A DNA stretch of 10,786 bases from JBCCSZ01 sp039199225. GTDB taxonomy: Bacteria > Bacteroidota > Bacteroidia > Chitinophagales > Saprospiraceae. Location: positions 1-10,786 of the forward strand of contig JBCCSZ010000268.1 in assembly GCA_039199225.1 (NCBI GenBank). Reading direction: 5' to 3'. Made by a program: the position numbers and the translations under genes. The notes beneath the pieces are model-generated. The model made no database searches. It was not told the DNA's origin and worked only from the letters and a program-made list of their open reading frames with translations. Positions 1-6,738 of the stretch are shown here, piece by piece (positions within the stretch are counted from its first letter, which is position 1; each line of letters begins with the position of its first letter).

Positions 1-563
1 AAACCAGGGTCGTTGTCTACAATACTTTTCAGATGTATCGGCACGATCGCCTGCAGTTTTTATTTGACTCTTTTGACGAGGCAAGGCGCAATAACTACAT
101 GCTGGGGGCCAAACTTGTTCGCGGTGCTTACATGGAAAAGGAGCGCGCCCGCGCCGAGGAGATGAACTATCCTTCGCCCATCCATCCCAGCAAGCAGGCC
201 ACCGATGATGCTTACAATACGGCTGTGCGCTTTTGCGTAGATCACTATGAAGAAATGGCTTCCTGTAATGCGACGCACAACCAGGACAGCTGCCTGCTTC
301 AAGCGGAGTTGATCGATGAGAAGAACATCCCCCGCAACCACAGCCACTTGAATTTCTGTCAGCTGTATGGCATGAGTGACCAAATCACCTTCAACTTGGC
401 GGATGCTGGTTTCAATGTGGCTAAGTATGTTCCCTATGGGCAGGTGAATGAGGTTGTTCCTTATTTGATTCGCCGGGCGCAGGAGAATTCCGCTGTCACG
501 GGAGACATCAGCCGGGAATACAATATGGTTTCGACAGAGATGAAACGCCGAAACCTGCGCTAA
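1..563 (+). CDS. Proline dehydrogenase, C-terminal part (5' end outside window)
   Basis: FAD enzyme that oxidises L-proline to delta-1-pyrroline-5-carboxylate, the first step of proline catabolism, passing electrons to the respiratory quinone pool (family knowledge). The reading frame is open from base 3 and carries no stop back to the window edge; residues before the first ATG at 33 (VVYNTFQMYRHDRL) already match the family, so that ATG is internal and the gene is truncated by the window. Visible landmarks are KLVRGAY (bases 111-131), the ATHN segment around 270-281, QLYGMSD, YVPYG, and near the C-terminus YLIRRAQEN (462-488), whose paired arginines hold the proline carboxylate in known structures. 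The protein ends about 24 residues after this motif, with no P5C-dehydrogenase domain, so it is the monofunctional type rather than a PutA fusion. The TAA stop overlaps the stop of the convergent lolD gene. Confidence 0.93.
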   Translation, partial: TRVVVYNTFQMYRHDRLQFLFDSFDEARRNNYMLGAKLVRGAYMEKERARAEEMNYPSPIHPSKQATDDAYNTAVRFCVDHYEEMASCNATHNQDSCLLQAELIDEKNIPRNHSHLNFCQLYGMSDQITFNLADAGFNVAKYVPYGQVNEVVPYLIRRAQENSAVTGDISREYNMVSTEMKRRNLR

Positions 564-1222
564 ATCTTTCCATTTAATAGTTTTCCATCTTCCATCACCA
601 GCCGACGATCACTCATATTGGCTAGTTCTTCATTGTGGGTGACGATGACGAAGGTTTGCTGGAAATCGTCGCGTAGGCGGAACAGCAGTTGGTGCAATTC
701 CTGAGAAGTGGAGGAGTCCAGGTTGCCGGTCGGTTCGTCGGCGAATACGATGCCGGGCTTGTTCATCAGCGCCCGAGCTACTGCGACCCTTTGCTGCTCT
801 CCGCCAGAGAGTTGAGAAGGCTTGTGAGACAGGCGGTCCAACAGGCCCAAATAGGCTAGTAGCTCCTTGGCGCGCTTGCTGGAATCTCTCTCAGATTGGC
901 CGGAGATAAAGGCGGGGATGCACACGTTTTCCAAGGCCGTAAATTCTGGTAGCAAGTGGTGAAACTGAAAGATGAAGCCGATGTTGTCATTGCGAAAAGC
1001 AGCCAATTGTTTCCCTCGGAGCTTTCTGACATCTTTGCCGTTGATGTCCAACTGGCCACTATCGGCCTGATCGAGGGTACCCAGGATGTGGAGCAAGGTA
1101 CTCTTTCCTGCACCGGACTTACCGACAATGGATACAATTTCTCCTTTGCCAATTTCCAGATCGACCCCCTTGAGGACATGCAGGTTGTCGTAGGATTTCT
1201 GAATATCACTTGCCTTAATCAT
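560..1222 (-). CDS. lolD: LolD-like ABC transporter ATP-binding protein
   Basis: ATPase subunit of the kind that drives LolCDE extraction of lipoproteins from the inner membrane (family knowledge). The 220-residue length is that of a single nucleotide-binding domain. Walker A is GKSGAGKST (34-42), the Q-loop is Q86 inside FQFHHLLPEF, a sequence typical of LolD, the ABC signature is LSGGEQQR (138-145), Walker B with the catalytic glutamate is IVFADEP (158-164), the D-loop is GNLD (166-169) and the switch histidine is H196 in VTHN. All catalytic residues are intact. No LolC/LolE-like permease lies nearby, so the membrane partner must be encoded elsewhere. The ATG at 1222 follows a TATTTTTG promoter-like box by about 20 bases. 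The related MacB/FtsE families are the alternative; the Q-loop context favours LolD. Confidence 0.88.
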   Translation of the reverse strand: MIKASDIQKSYDNLHVLKGVDLEIGKGEIVSIVGKSGAGKSTLLHILGTLDQADSGQLDINGKDVRKLRGKQLAAFRNDNIGFIFQFHHLLPEFTALENVCIPAFISGQSERDSSKRAKELLAYLGLLDRLSHKPSQLSGGEQQRVAVARALMNKPGIVFADEPTGNLDSSTSQELHQLLFRLRDDFQQTFVIVTHNEELANMSDRRLVMEDGKLLNGKI

Positions 1223-1241
1223 GCTGTCGTAGATTGTGGGG

Positions 1242-1249
1242 CAAAAATA
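1242..1249 (-). promoter_or_regulatory. Candidate -7 promoter element of lolD
   Basis: The minus strand reads TATTTTTG here, a full match to the Bacteroidota -7 consensus TAnnTTTG, 19 bases upstream of the lolD ATG, implying a leader of only about 10-15 bases. No clear TTTG -33 element lies at the expected spacing, so the assignment rests on one box and its position. Confidence 0.45.
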
Positions 1250-1381
1250 AACGCTTTTGAACGGGAAAGGAGGATTGTAGATGATTTTTTCTGTGGATTG
1301 CGGTTTTCACATCCCTGTGCTTGCTTTCTCCATGGTTTGGATATTTTATAATTCCTGTTTTCGAGCCGTTGCCATCCTTAA

Positions 1382-1786
1382 ATGCCTATCTTGTGGCACA
1401 ATTCAAAACCTATGATCTTCCATAAATCCACCTTTGATTTGCCGGCTTTTTTGGCTGGTGACAAGACCTTTTTGCGCGAAGTTATGCATCCGGCCAATGA
1501 TGCGGTCGATTTGCCTTTTAGTGTGGCACATGCCAGCTTGGAAGTCGGTGAGACCTCACTGCCACACAGCTTGGGCCAGACAGAGGTATACTACATTTTA
1601 TCTGGTCAGGGAAGGCTGGTGGTTGAGGAAGAATCCATCCCATTGTCGGCAGGTGGGCTGGCAATAGTTCCGTCGGGTGCGCGTCAATCACTAGAGAACA
1701 CAGGCGCTGAGCCGATTGTGTTTTTGTGCATTGTTTCACCGCCTTGGACTGCTGAAAATGAAACAATTTACCCTACAGAGGAGTAA
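1382..1786 (+). CDS. Small single-domain cupin protein
   Basis: A 134-residue single-domain beta-barrel of the cupin fold; substrate and reaction are unknown. Cupin motif 1 is seen around LPHSLGQTEVYYILSGQG (60-77) and motif 2 around PSGARQSLENTG (97-108), with the conserved inter-motif glycines. Of the usual two-His/Glu/His metal set, only H62 and E68 are evident: the second histidine position is L64 and the motif 2 histidine position is Q102, so metal binding may be weakened, altered or absent. No signal peptide is present; the protein should be cytosolic. An alternative start at 1412 (MIFHKSTFDLPAF) removes ten poorly conserved-looking residues and may well be the real one; neither start has a clear ribosome-binding site. 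The gene stands alone, divergent from lolD. Confidence 0.8.
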   Translation: MPILWHNSKPMIFHKSTFDLPAFLAGDKTFLREVMHPANDAVDLPFSVAHASLEVGETSLPHSLGQTEVYYILSGQGRLVVEEESIPLSAGGLAIVPSGARQSLENTGAEPIVFLCIVSPPWTAENETIYPTEE

Positions 1787-1872
1787 AAACTGCGTGTACA
1801 ACCAGCGAACAAATGGTTTCGATCGTTCTTAGTGGTAGTCATCATTCGTTTTCGCTTTTTGCAAAATTCAAT

Positions 1873-1880
1873 TATATTTG
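1873..1880 (+). promoter_or_regulatory. Candidate -7 promoter element upstream of the glycosyltransferase
   Basis: TATATTTG matches the Bacteroidota -7 consensus TAnnTTTG inside the 233-base region (1787-2019) before the GT4 gene, which holds no recognisable gene. Use of this box would give a leader of about 135 bases. A nearby TTTG lies only 11 bases upstream, too close for a -33 element. An alternative reading takes the TTTG at 1877-1880 as -33 and TTCCTTTG (1901-1908) as -7, with 20 bases between. Confidence 0.35.
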
Positions 1881-1969
1881 CCTGACCGAACAAGGCAAAA
1901 TTCCTTTGCACTAAAATCAGAGCATATAGGATCAAATTTACACTTTAACATCAAAACGAAATCTGTATG

Positions 1970-1990
1970 AGGTCTTCCCCTGGGAAGCCT
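1970..1990 (+). other. Short hairpin in the leader of the glycosyltransferase gene
   Basis: Inverted repeat: CTTCC (1974-1978) pairs with GGAAG (1983-1987) around a CCTG loop, and AGG (1970-1972) pairs with CCT (1988-1990) past a bulged T. It ends 29 bases before the ATG at 2020. There is no T-run after it, so it is not an intrinsic terminator; it could affect translation or be chance. Confidence 0.35.
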
Positions 1991-2019
1991 TCAACGTCTG
2001 CCTTATTAAACAGTTTTGC

Positions 2020-3258
2020 ATGAAGATCCTGCAGCTTTGTAAAAAATTTCCTTTTCCACTCAAAGACGGTGAAGCCATTGCCATCAATGCCCTCAGCAGA
2101 GCCTTAAACGATTTGGGCTGCGAGGTCACCTTGCTGTGCATGAACACCACCAAGCATTTCTTCAACATTGAAGATTTACCGTCTGACTTCAACCATTACA
2201 AGGCCATTCACCACGTGAAAGTGGATACCAGTGTCAAATGGCTGGACGCCCTGAAAAACCTCTTTCAGGAAGATTCTTACCACATTGCGCGTTTTGAGTC
2301 GGTGGCTTTCAAAGAGCGCCTGATCGAACTTTTGAAGGGGCAAACCTTTGACATCATCCAGTTGGAGACCCTTTACATGTCTCCTTACGTTCCTTTCATT
2401 CGCCAATATTCTAAGGCGAAGATTGTGATGAGGGCGCACAATGTCGAGCACGAAATTTGGCAGCGCATTACCAGCAATACGACTTTCTTACCTAAAAAAT
2501 GGTACCTCAAGCACCTGACGGAAAAACTGCGGCAGTACGAAATTCGGCAGTTGAAAGAATACGACCTCTTGTTGGCCATCACCCAGCGGGACCTTAAGCG
2601 ATTTGGCCGGTTGGGTTATCAAAACGAAGGGATGGTGGTACCGATTGGTTTGAATATAGATGATTATCCGGTCGACTTTTCTAGTTTTGATCGCCCCTTA
2701 TCTTTGTCTTTTATCGGATCGCTTGACTGGATGCCCAATCAGGAAGGTCTGAGTTGGTTTTTGGAGGATATCTGGCCGCGGCTCACGGAGCGCTTTCCCA
2801 AGTTGAGTTTGCACATTGCCGGTCGCAATACGCCCGCCAAAATGTACAAGTTGAACGATAAGCGGGTAAAGGTGTATGGTGAAGTGGACAGTGCTGCTGA
2901 CTTCATCAACCAGCACAGCGTTATGATTGTTCCTCTGTTGTCTGGCAGTGGAATGCGTGCTAAAATTCTGGAGGGTATGGCTTTGAATAGAGTGGTGTTG
3001 ACCACCCATCTTGGGTTGGAAGGCATCGATGCCGATCCGGAGCGGGATGTACTAATTGCCGATACAGTCAATGCTTTTGTCAAGCGCATCGAAGCGATTT
3101 ACAATCGTCCGGAAAAGGCCAAGGAAATAGGTCGGAATGCGCGCTATTTTGTTGAAAACGAATACGATAGCTTAAAAATAGGCCGAGAAATGGCCGAGAA
3201 ATACCAACTGTTGTTGTATGGGAAGAAGCTTTCTCCCATGTCAGCAGAAAACAATTAG
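2020..3258 (+). CDS. GT4-family glycosyltransferase
   Basis: A 412-residue cytosolic GT-B-fold retaining glycosyltransferase, expected to move a sugar from a nucleotide-sugar donor onto a glycan or lipid acceptor at the inner membrane; donor and acceptor cannot be read from the sequence. The N-terminal acceptor domain begins MKILQLCKKFPFP with the glycine-containing KDGEA turn (15-19) and includes RAHNVEHEIW (138-147), typical of this subfamily. The C-terminal donor domain starts near FIGSLDWMPNQEG (231-243) and holds the GSGMRAKILEGMAL segment (309-322), where E318 sits in the usual EX7E-like donor-binding region. No membrane segments are present. Relatives act in exopolysaccharide or surface-glycan assembly, but no other polysaccharide-locus gene is adjacent, so the pathway is unassigned. 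The ATG at 2020 directly starts the conserved first beta-strand. Confidence 0.9.
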   Translation: MKILQLCKKFPFPLKDGEAIAINALSRALNDLGCEVTLLCMNTTKHFFNIEDLPSDFNHYKAIHHVKVDTSVKWLDALKNLFQEDSYHIARFESVAFKERLIELLKGQTFDIIQLETLYMSPYVPFIRQYSKAKIVMRAHNVEHEIWQRITSNTTFLPKKWYLKHLTEKLRQYEIRQLKEYDLLLAITQRDLKRFGRLGYQNEGMVVPIGLNIDDYPVDFSSFDRPLSLSFIGSLDWMPNQEGLSWFLEDIWPRLTERFPKLSLHIAGRNTPAKMYKLNDKRVKVYGEVDSAADFINQHSVMIVPLLSGSGMRAKILEGMALNRVVLTTHLGLEGIDADPERDVLIADTVNAFVKRIEAIYNRPEKAKEIGRNARYFVENEYDSLKIGREMAEKYQLLLYGKKLSPMSAENN

Positions 3259-3266
3259 GCAAGCCA

Positions 3267-3318
3267 AAGTTGCGATGAATGAAAAAGCCACTGGCTTTTA
3301 GTCCGTGAATCGCAACTT
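3267..3318. repeat. Perfect 10-bp inverted repeat enclosing a second hairpin
   Basis: AAGTTGCGAT (3267-3276) is exactly repeated in inverse orientation as ATCGCAACTT (3309-3318). The 32 bases between the arms hold another hairpin (3283-3299), so the whole can fold as one long stem with an internal loop. It begins eight bases after the glycosyltransferase stop. It could be part of a transcription end, a protein-binding site or a dispersed repeat; copy number cannot be judged from one window. Confidence 0.6.
3283..3299 (+). terminator. Terminator-like hairpin after the glycosyltransferase
   Basis: AAAAGCC (3283-3289) pairs with GGCTTTT (3293-3299) around an ACT loop, starting 24 bases past the stop at 3258. 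The A-rich left and T-rich right arms give a symmetrical, potentially bidirectional terminator shape. The stem has only three G-C pairs and the T-run is four long, so strength may depend on the surrounding 10-bp outer stem. Confidence 0.5.
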
Positions 3319-3320
3319 GT

Positions 3321-3343
3321 ATTAGATTGATTGCCAATCTAGT
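3321..3343. repeat. Third hairpin in the glycosyltransferase-receptor intergenic region
   Basis: ATTAGATTG (3321-3329) pairs with CAATCTAGT (3335-3343): seven contiguous Watson-Crick pairs, one T-G wobble and one further A-T pair around an ATTGC loop. It follows the nested hairpin pair by two bases and is not followed by a T-run. The rest of the 279-base intergenic stretch (to 3537) shows only promoter-like motifs. Confidence 0.45.
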
Positions 3344-3418
3344 CTCATAGACGGATCAGCATTTAAGAAATAAGCCTTTTATCAAACCTTTACTGCCCGA
3401 GTACAAAATTGGCCGTTC

Positions 3419-3448
3419 TTTGCACAAAGGAGCGTCTGTTAAATTTTG
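3419..3448 (+). promoter_or_regulatory. Candidate upstream promoter of the TonB receptor operon
   Basis: TTTG (3419-3422) and AAATTTTG (3441-3448) are separated by 18 bases, close to the Bacteroidota TTTG / TAnnTTTG arrangement with one mismatch in the -7 box. It would give a leader of about 85 bases before the ATG at 3538. The TTTG lies in a CTTTG-CA-CAAAG palindrome. Confidence 0.35.
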
Positions 3449-3500
3449 CATTGTTAAGGACATTCTTTTTAAAATCTTCTCACGTGAACTATGGAGGGTG

Positions 3501-3508
3501 TATATTTA
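3501..3508 (+). promoter_or_regulatory. Candidate proximal -7 element of the TonB receptor operon
   Basis: TATATTTA differs from TAnnTTTG at one position and lies 29 bases before the chosen ATG at 3538, the same distance range as the other promoter-like boxes in this window. No matching -33 element is evident. If used, the longer reading frame from 3409 could not be translated in full, which supports the 3538 start. Confidence 0.35.
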
Positions 3509-3537
3509 CGCCTTCAATTTTAAGACTTACTAGCATT

Positions 3538-5823
3538 ATGAATAGACTATTACTCTGTACTTTGACCATTTTGCTGTTTTGCAGCACCCTTTCCATTGCG
3601 CAAACCGGTATCGTTCGTGGCAATGTCTACGACAAAGACTCTGGGGAGCCCATCATCTATGGTACTGTTCGCATAGACGGAACCACCATCGGTACCAGCA
3701 CCGACATCAACGGCTTTTTCAATATTCCAGCCGTCCCTGTTGGTAGCTACAAATTGGTGGCGACGTATATCGGCTACGACAGTGTAGCGGTGGAAGTGAC
3801 GGTGAAAGAAAATACCATTATTTATCGCCGGATGAATATGCAGGAAGGGGGAATCAACCTGGATGTGGTCCAGGTGTCTGCCGAAAAAGCAAAGGCCCGT
3901 ACGGAGGTCAAGGTCTCTTCTGTAACATTGACACCCAAGCAGATTCGAGCTCTGCCTTCGACCGGAGGGGAGGCTGATATTGCACAATATCTGCCGGTCA
4001 TCCCTGGCGTTATCTTCACAGGTGACCAAGGTGGGCAGCTCTACATTCGAGGAGGATCGCCCATCCAAAATAAGATTCTGTTAGATGGTATGACCATTTA
4101 CAATCCCTTTCACTCCATCGGTTTTTTCTCCGTATTCGAAACAGAGGCGATTCGCTCGGTCGATGTTCTTACCGGTGGATTCAACGCCGAATACGGTGGG
4201 CGGATTTCTGCCGTGGTCGACATCAAGACGAGAGAGGGGAACAAAAAGCGCTTTGGTGGACTGGTGTCTACCAACCCTTTTCAATCGAAAGTACTATTTG
4301 AGGGGCCGCTTAAAAAGCTCAAAGACGATGACAAGGGGGCTGTTTCCTTCTTAGTAACTGGTAAGCGTTCATACATTGATGAAACTTCAACCGTCTTGTA
4401 TGATTACGCAGGCCAAGACAGCCTTGGGTTGCCTTACAACTTTACAGATTTATACGGTAAAATGTCTTTCGTAGGGGGCAACGGAAGTAAACTGGACCTT
4501 TTTGGCTTCAACTTCCAGGACAATGTCAACTTTCTGGGGCTGGCGAAGCTGGATTGGACAACCTCTGGTGGGGGCGCTCGCTTCACTTTGGTACCCAACA
4601 ATTCCAATATGATCATTGGAGGAAGCGCTTCTTATTCCTTGTATGAAATCAGCCTGGATGAAGAAGATGGCAATCCTAGAAGTAGTTCAATCGGTGGTTT
4701 TACAACCGGATTGGATTTTACCTTTTTTGGCAAAAACGACAATGAGTTCAAATATGGTCTGGAAGTCAATACCTTCACAACGGACTTTTCCTTTCGGAAC
4801 TTCCTCCAAAACAATGTAGAACAGGAAAACAACACCACGGAATTATCCGCATTCTTCAAATACAAGCACAAGTTTGGTGGTTTGATCATCGAGCCGAGTT
4901 TCCGCTTTCAGTACTATGCCAGTTTGCGTGATCTTTCGCTGGAACCACGTTTTGGTTTGAAGTACAATGCGACGGACTTCCTACGCTTTAAGTTGGCCGG
5001 TGGATTGTACTCGCAAAACCTCATCAGTTCTGTCAACGAGCGGGACATCGTCAACTTATTCGTTGGCTTCCTCTCTGGTCCAGATCAAACGATCTTTAAG
5101 CCCAATTCCACCGAACCGACCGATCACCGCCTGCAAAAGTCGACCCACGCCATCTTTGGTATTGAGTACGACGTGACGGATCGACTGGAAATCAATGTAG
5201 AGCCTTACTATAAGAACTTCAACCAGCTGATCAATCTCAACCGAAATAAAATCAGTGGCTCTGATCCCGATTTTGCAACAGAAACCGGAGAAGCCTACGG
5301 TATCGACTTTCTGGTAAAATACGCCACCCAGAAATTGTACGTCTGGGCAACTTATTCCCTCGGATACGTGAACCGCGACGATGGACAGCAAGTCTACCGG
5401 ACCATCTTCGACCGCCGCCACAATGTCAACTTTCTTATTACTTACTCCATGGGCGAGGCCAACGAATGGGAGGCCAGTGCCAGATGGAACATGGGATCGG
5501 GTTTTCCTTTTACCCTCACCCAAGGGTTCTATGAGTTATTCAACTTTCAGGACGGCCTGAGTACCGATGTGCTGACAGGGAATGGCGACCTGGGAATCAT
5601 CTACGACGAGGAGCGGAATGCCGGCATCCTGCCTTACTACCACCGTTTGGATGTTTCTTTGAAACGCCGCTTTACCTTCAGCAAAAACAGCAAATTGGAA
5701 GCCGTTGTGAGTGTCACGAATGTCTACAACCGCAACAACATCTTCTTTTTTGACCGTGTAGAATACGATCGAGTCAATCAATTGCCGATCTTACCAAGTT
5801 TTGGTCTTATCTTTCAATTTTAA
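3538..5823 (+). CDS. TonB-dependent outer-membrane receptor with CarboxypepD_reg-like domain
   Basis: Outer-membrane active-transport receptor energised by TonB-ExbBD; the ligand is unknown. From the ATG at 3538 the 761-residue protein begins with a type I signal peptide (MNRLLLC... ending LSIAQ, cleavage near residue 22). A carboxypeptidase-regulatory-like beta-sandwich follows (about 25-102, with GTSTDINGFFNIP and the VGSYKLVATYIGY strand). The plug domain (about 125-232) contains the characteristic IRGGSPIQNKILLDG, YNPFH and FNAEYGGRISAVVDIKTREG segments. The remainder is an aromatic-rich beta-barrel that ends FGLIFQF, the terminal Phe expected for BAM-assembled barrels. It is shorter than SusC proteins (about 1000 residues) and no SusD lipoprotein is adjacent, so it is not a classical glycan-uptake pair. 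An in-frame extension to 3409 would bury the signal peptide and is rejected. A gene for a YD-repeat protein starts 22 bases downstream. Confidence 0.93.
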   Translation: MNRLLLCTLTILLFCSTLSIAQTGIVRGNVYDKDSGEPIIYGTVRIDGTTIGTSTDINGFFNIPAVPVGSYKLVATYIGYDSVAVEVTVKENTIIYRRMNMQEGGINLDVVQVSAEKAKARTEVKVSSVTLTPKQIRALPSTGGEADIAQYLPVIPGVIFTGDQGGQLYIRGGSPIQNKILLDGMTIYNPFHSIGFFSVFETEAIRSVDVLTGGFNAEYGGRISAVVDIKTREGNKKRFGGLVSTNPFQSKVLFEGPLKKLKDDDKGAVSFLVTGKRSYIDETSTVLYDYAGQDSLGLPYNFTDLYGKMSFVGGNGSKLDLFGFNFQDNVNFLGLAKLDWTTSGGGARFTLVPNNSNMIIGGSASYSLYEISLDEEDGNPRSSSIGGFTTGLDFTFFGKNDNEFKYGLEVNTFTTDFSFRNFLQNNVEQENNTTELSAFFKYKHKFGGLIIEPSFRFQYYASLRDLSLEPRFGLKYNATDFLRFKLAGGLYSQNLISSVNERDIVNLFVGFLSGPDQTIFKPNSTEPTDHRLQKSTHAIFGIEYDVTDRLEINVEPYYKNFNQLINLNRNKISGSDPDFATETGEAYGIDFLVKYATQKLYVWATYSLGYVNRDDGQQVYRTIFDRRHNVNFLITYSMGEANEWEASARWNMGSGFPFTLTQGFYELFNFQDGLSTDVLTGNGDLGIIYDEERNAGILPYYHRLDVSLKRRFTFSKNSKLEAVVSVTNVYNRNNIFFFDRVEYDRVNQLPILPSFGLIFQF

Positions 5824-5845
5824 GTATTCTCTACTGACAAACACT

Positions 5846-6715
5846 ATGACCAAGATAAAAACAGTACTTACCTACCTGGCGACCTCCGATTCGCCAGAAG
5901 GCGGCTATTTGAGCCAGCGCGAAGAAAGAGATGAGCAAGGCAACGTCTGCCTCTTGATTCAATACAATGAAGGCGAAGGGGTTGAATTGAAAAACGAGCG
6001 AGTATTTGACAACGACAATCGCCTGCTGGAATTCAAACAGTATACCTATTCCGACCAACCGGACCAGCACATCAGCTATGAATATACTGCTGCCGGTCAG
6101 CTCGAAAAAGAAATCATCCGCTATTTGGATGGCTCTCTGTCCACCAAAACGTATGTTCGCAACCAGGCAGATAACAGCTATGAAGCGACCACCATCGATG
6201 AGGATGGCGACCTGGAAGCCAAGGAATACCGCCGGCTGGACAGCGACGGACGGACACTGGAAGAGCGCATTTACGACGAGGAGAACGAACTCCAACAGGA
6301 GACCAGTACCTCCTACGACGATTATGGTCGCCCCATCAAGATGATCCATCGCAATGATGAAGGGCTGGAGATGGTTTATCTATACGAGTATGTACTCAAC
6401 GATGAAGGTAACTTGACGGAGGTTGCCATCACCAATGACAGTGGCAAGGTCTTGCGCAAAGAATCGGTGATCTATGACGATCGGGGCAACCGAGCCGATG
6501 TCCAGATTCAGGACTTCGAGCAGGGCCTGGCGCTGACGGAGCATCGCGAATACGATCAAAACGATAAAGTGGTATTGCACCAGCGCTTAAGTCCGGATGG
6601 CAGTTTGCTCAATGAGGTCAAATACACCTACAGGGAAGATGGTTTGCTTGTAGAGGAAGAAAACCTCAGCCCCAGAGGCGCCAGCATTCATTCGTACGAG
6701 TACAGCCTGTGGTAA
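5846..6715 (+). CDS. YD/RHS-like repeat protein, function unknown
   Basis: A 289-residue, strongly acidic protein built almost wholly of repeating beta-hairpin units that resemble YD (RHS) or MORN-type repeats. Turn motifs such as DEQGN (29-33), LDSDGRT (131-137), YDDYGRP (157-163), YDDRGNR (210-216) and YREDGLL (262-268) recur about every 26 residues. There is no signal peptide or lipobox, no membrane segment and no C-terminal toxin domain, so it should be a cytosolic binding or scaffold protein rather than a full RHS toxin; this is inference. It starts 22 bases after the TonB receptor gene with no terminator between, so the two are probably co-transcribed. The ATG at 5846 was chosen over one at 5801 because the latter overlaps the receptor's coding end and adds 15 unrelated residues. 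No known enzyme motif was recognised. Confidence 0.82.
   Translation: MTKIKTVLTYLATSDSPEGGYLSQREERDEQGNVCLLIQYNEGEGVELKNERVFDNDNRLLEFKQYTYSDQPDQHISYEYTAAGQLEKEIIRYLDGSLSTKTYVRNQADNSYEATTIDEDGDLEAKEYRRLDSDGRTLEERIYDEENELQQETSTSYDDYGRPIKMIHRNDEGLEMVYLYEYVLNDEGNLTEVAITNDSGKVLRKESVIYDDRGNRADVQIQDFEQGLALTEHREYDQNDKVVLHQRLSPDGSLLNEVKYTYREDGLLVEEENLSPRGASIHSYEYSLW
5930..6712 (+). repeat. About ten tandem 26-residue YD-like protein repeats
   Basis: Turn motifs start at residues about 29, 54, 81, 107, 131, 157, 184, 210, 236 and 262, a period of 24-27, mostly 26. A second set of Gly/Asn/Asp turns (about 41, 69, 94, 118, 143, 169, 197, 223, 249, 275) falls midway, giving two hairpins per unit. The DNA copies are diverged, so the repeats are old and not slippage products. 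Confidence 0.7.
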
Positions 6716-6738
6716 GCACCTTTTAGCGCTTTACCTTA

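Noticed and set aside
956..1351. 131-codon plus-strand open frame over lolD and its upstream region
   Set aside because: It covers the conserved Walker A and Q-loop coding region of lolD in antisense and extends into the promoter; its product has no recognisable features.
3409..3537. 43-residue N-terminal extension of the TonB receptor
   Set aside because: It would place a clean signal peptide in the middle of the protein and runs across the promoter-like boxes; the start at 3538 is better.
3550..4068. 172-codon open frame antisense to the TonB receptor signal and plug region
   Set aside because: Same codon-aligned antisense register as above; the sense strand encodes clear plug-domain motifs and the antisense product resembles nothing.
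5831..6349. 172-codon hydrophobic open frame antisense to the YD-repeat gene
   Set aside because: Codon-aligned shadow: sense Asp/Glu-rich codons read as Val/Leu/Ile/Phe on the other strand, which gives a false membrane-protein look.
5846..6715. RHS polymorphic toxin with immunity partner
   Set aside because: The protein is short, has no signal or secretion marker, no RHS core protease motif and no variable C-terminal toxin domain; the last repeat runs to the stop codon.
6716..6738. Possible terminator between the convergent YD-repeat and NAD(P)-binding genes
   Set aside because: AAGCAC and GCGCTT can form only four pairs plus a mismatch, too weak to call.
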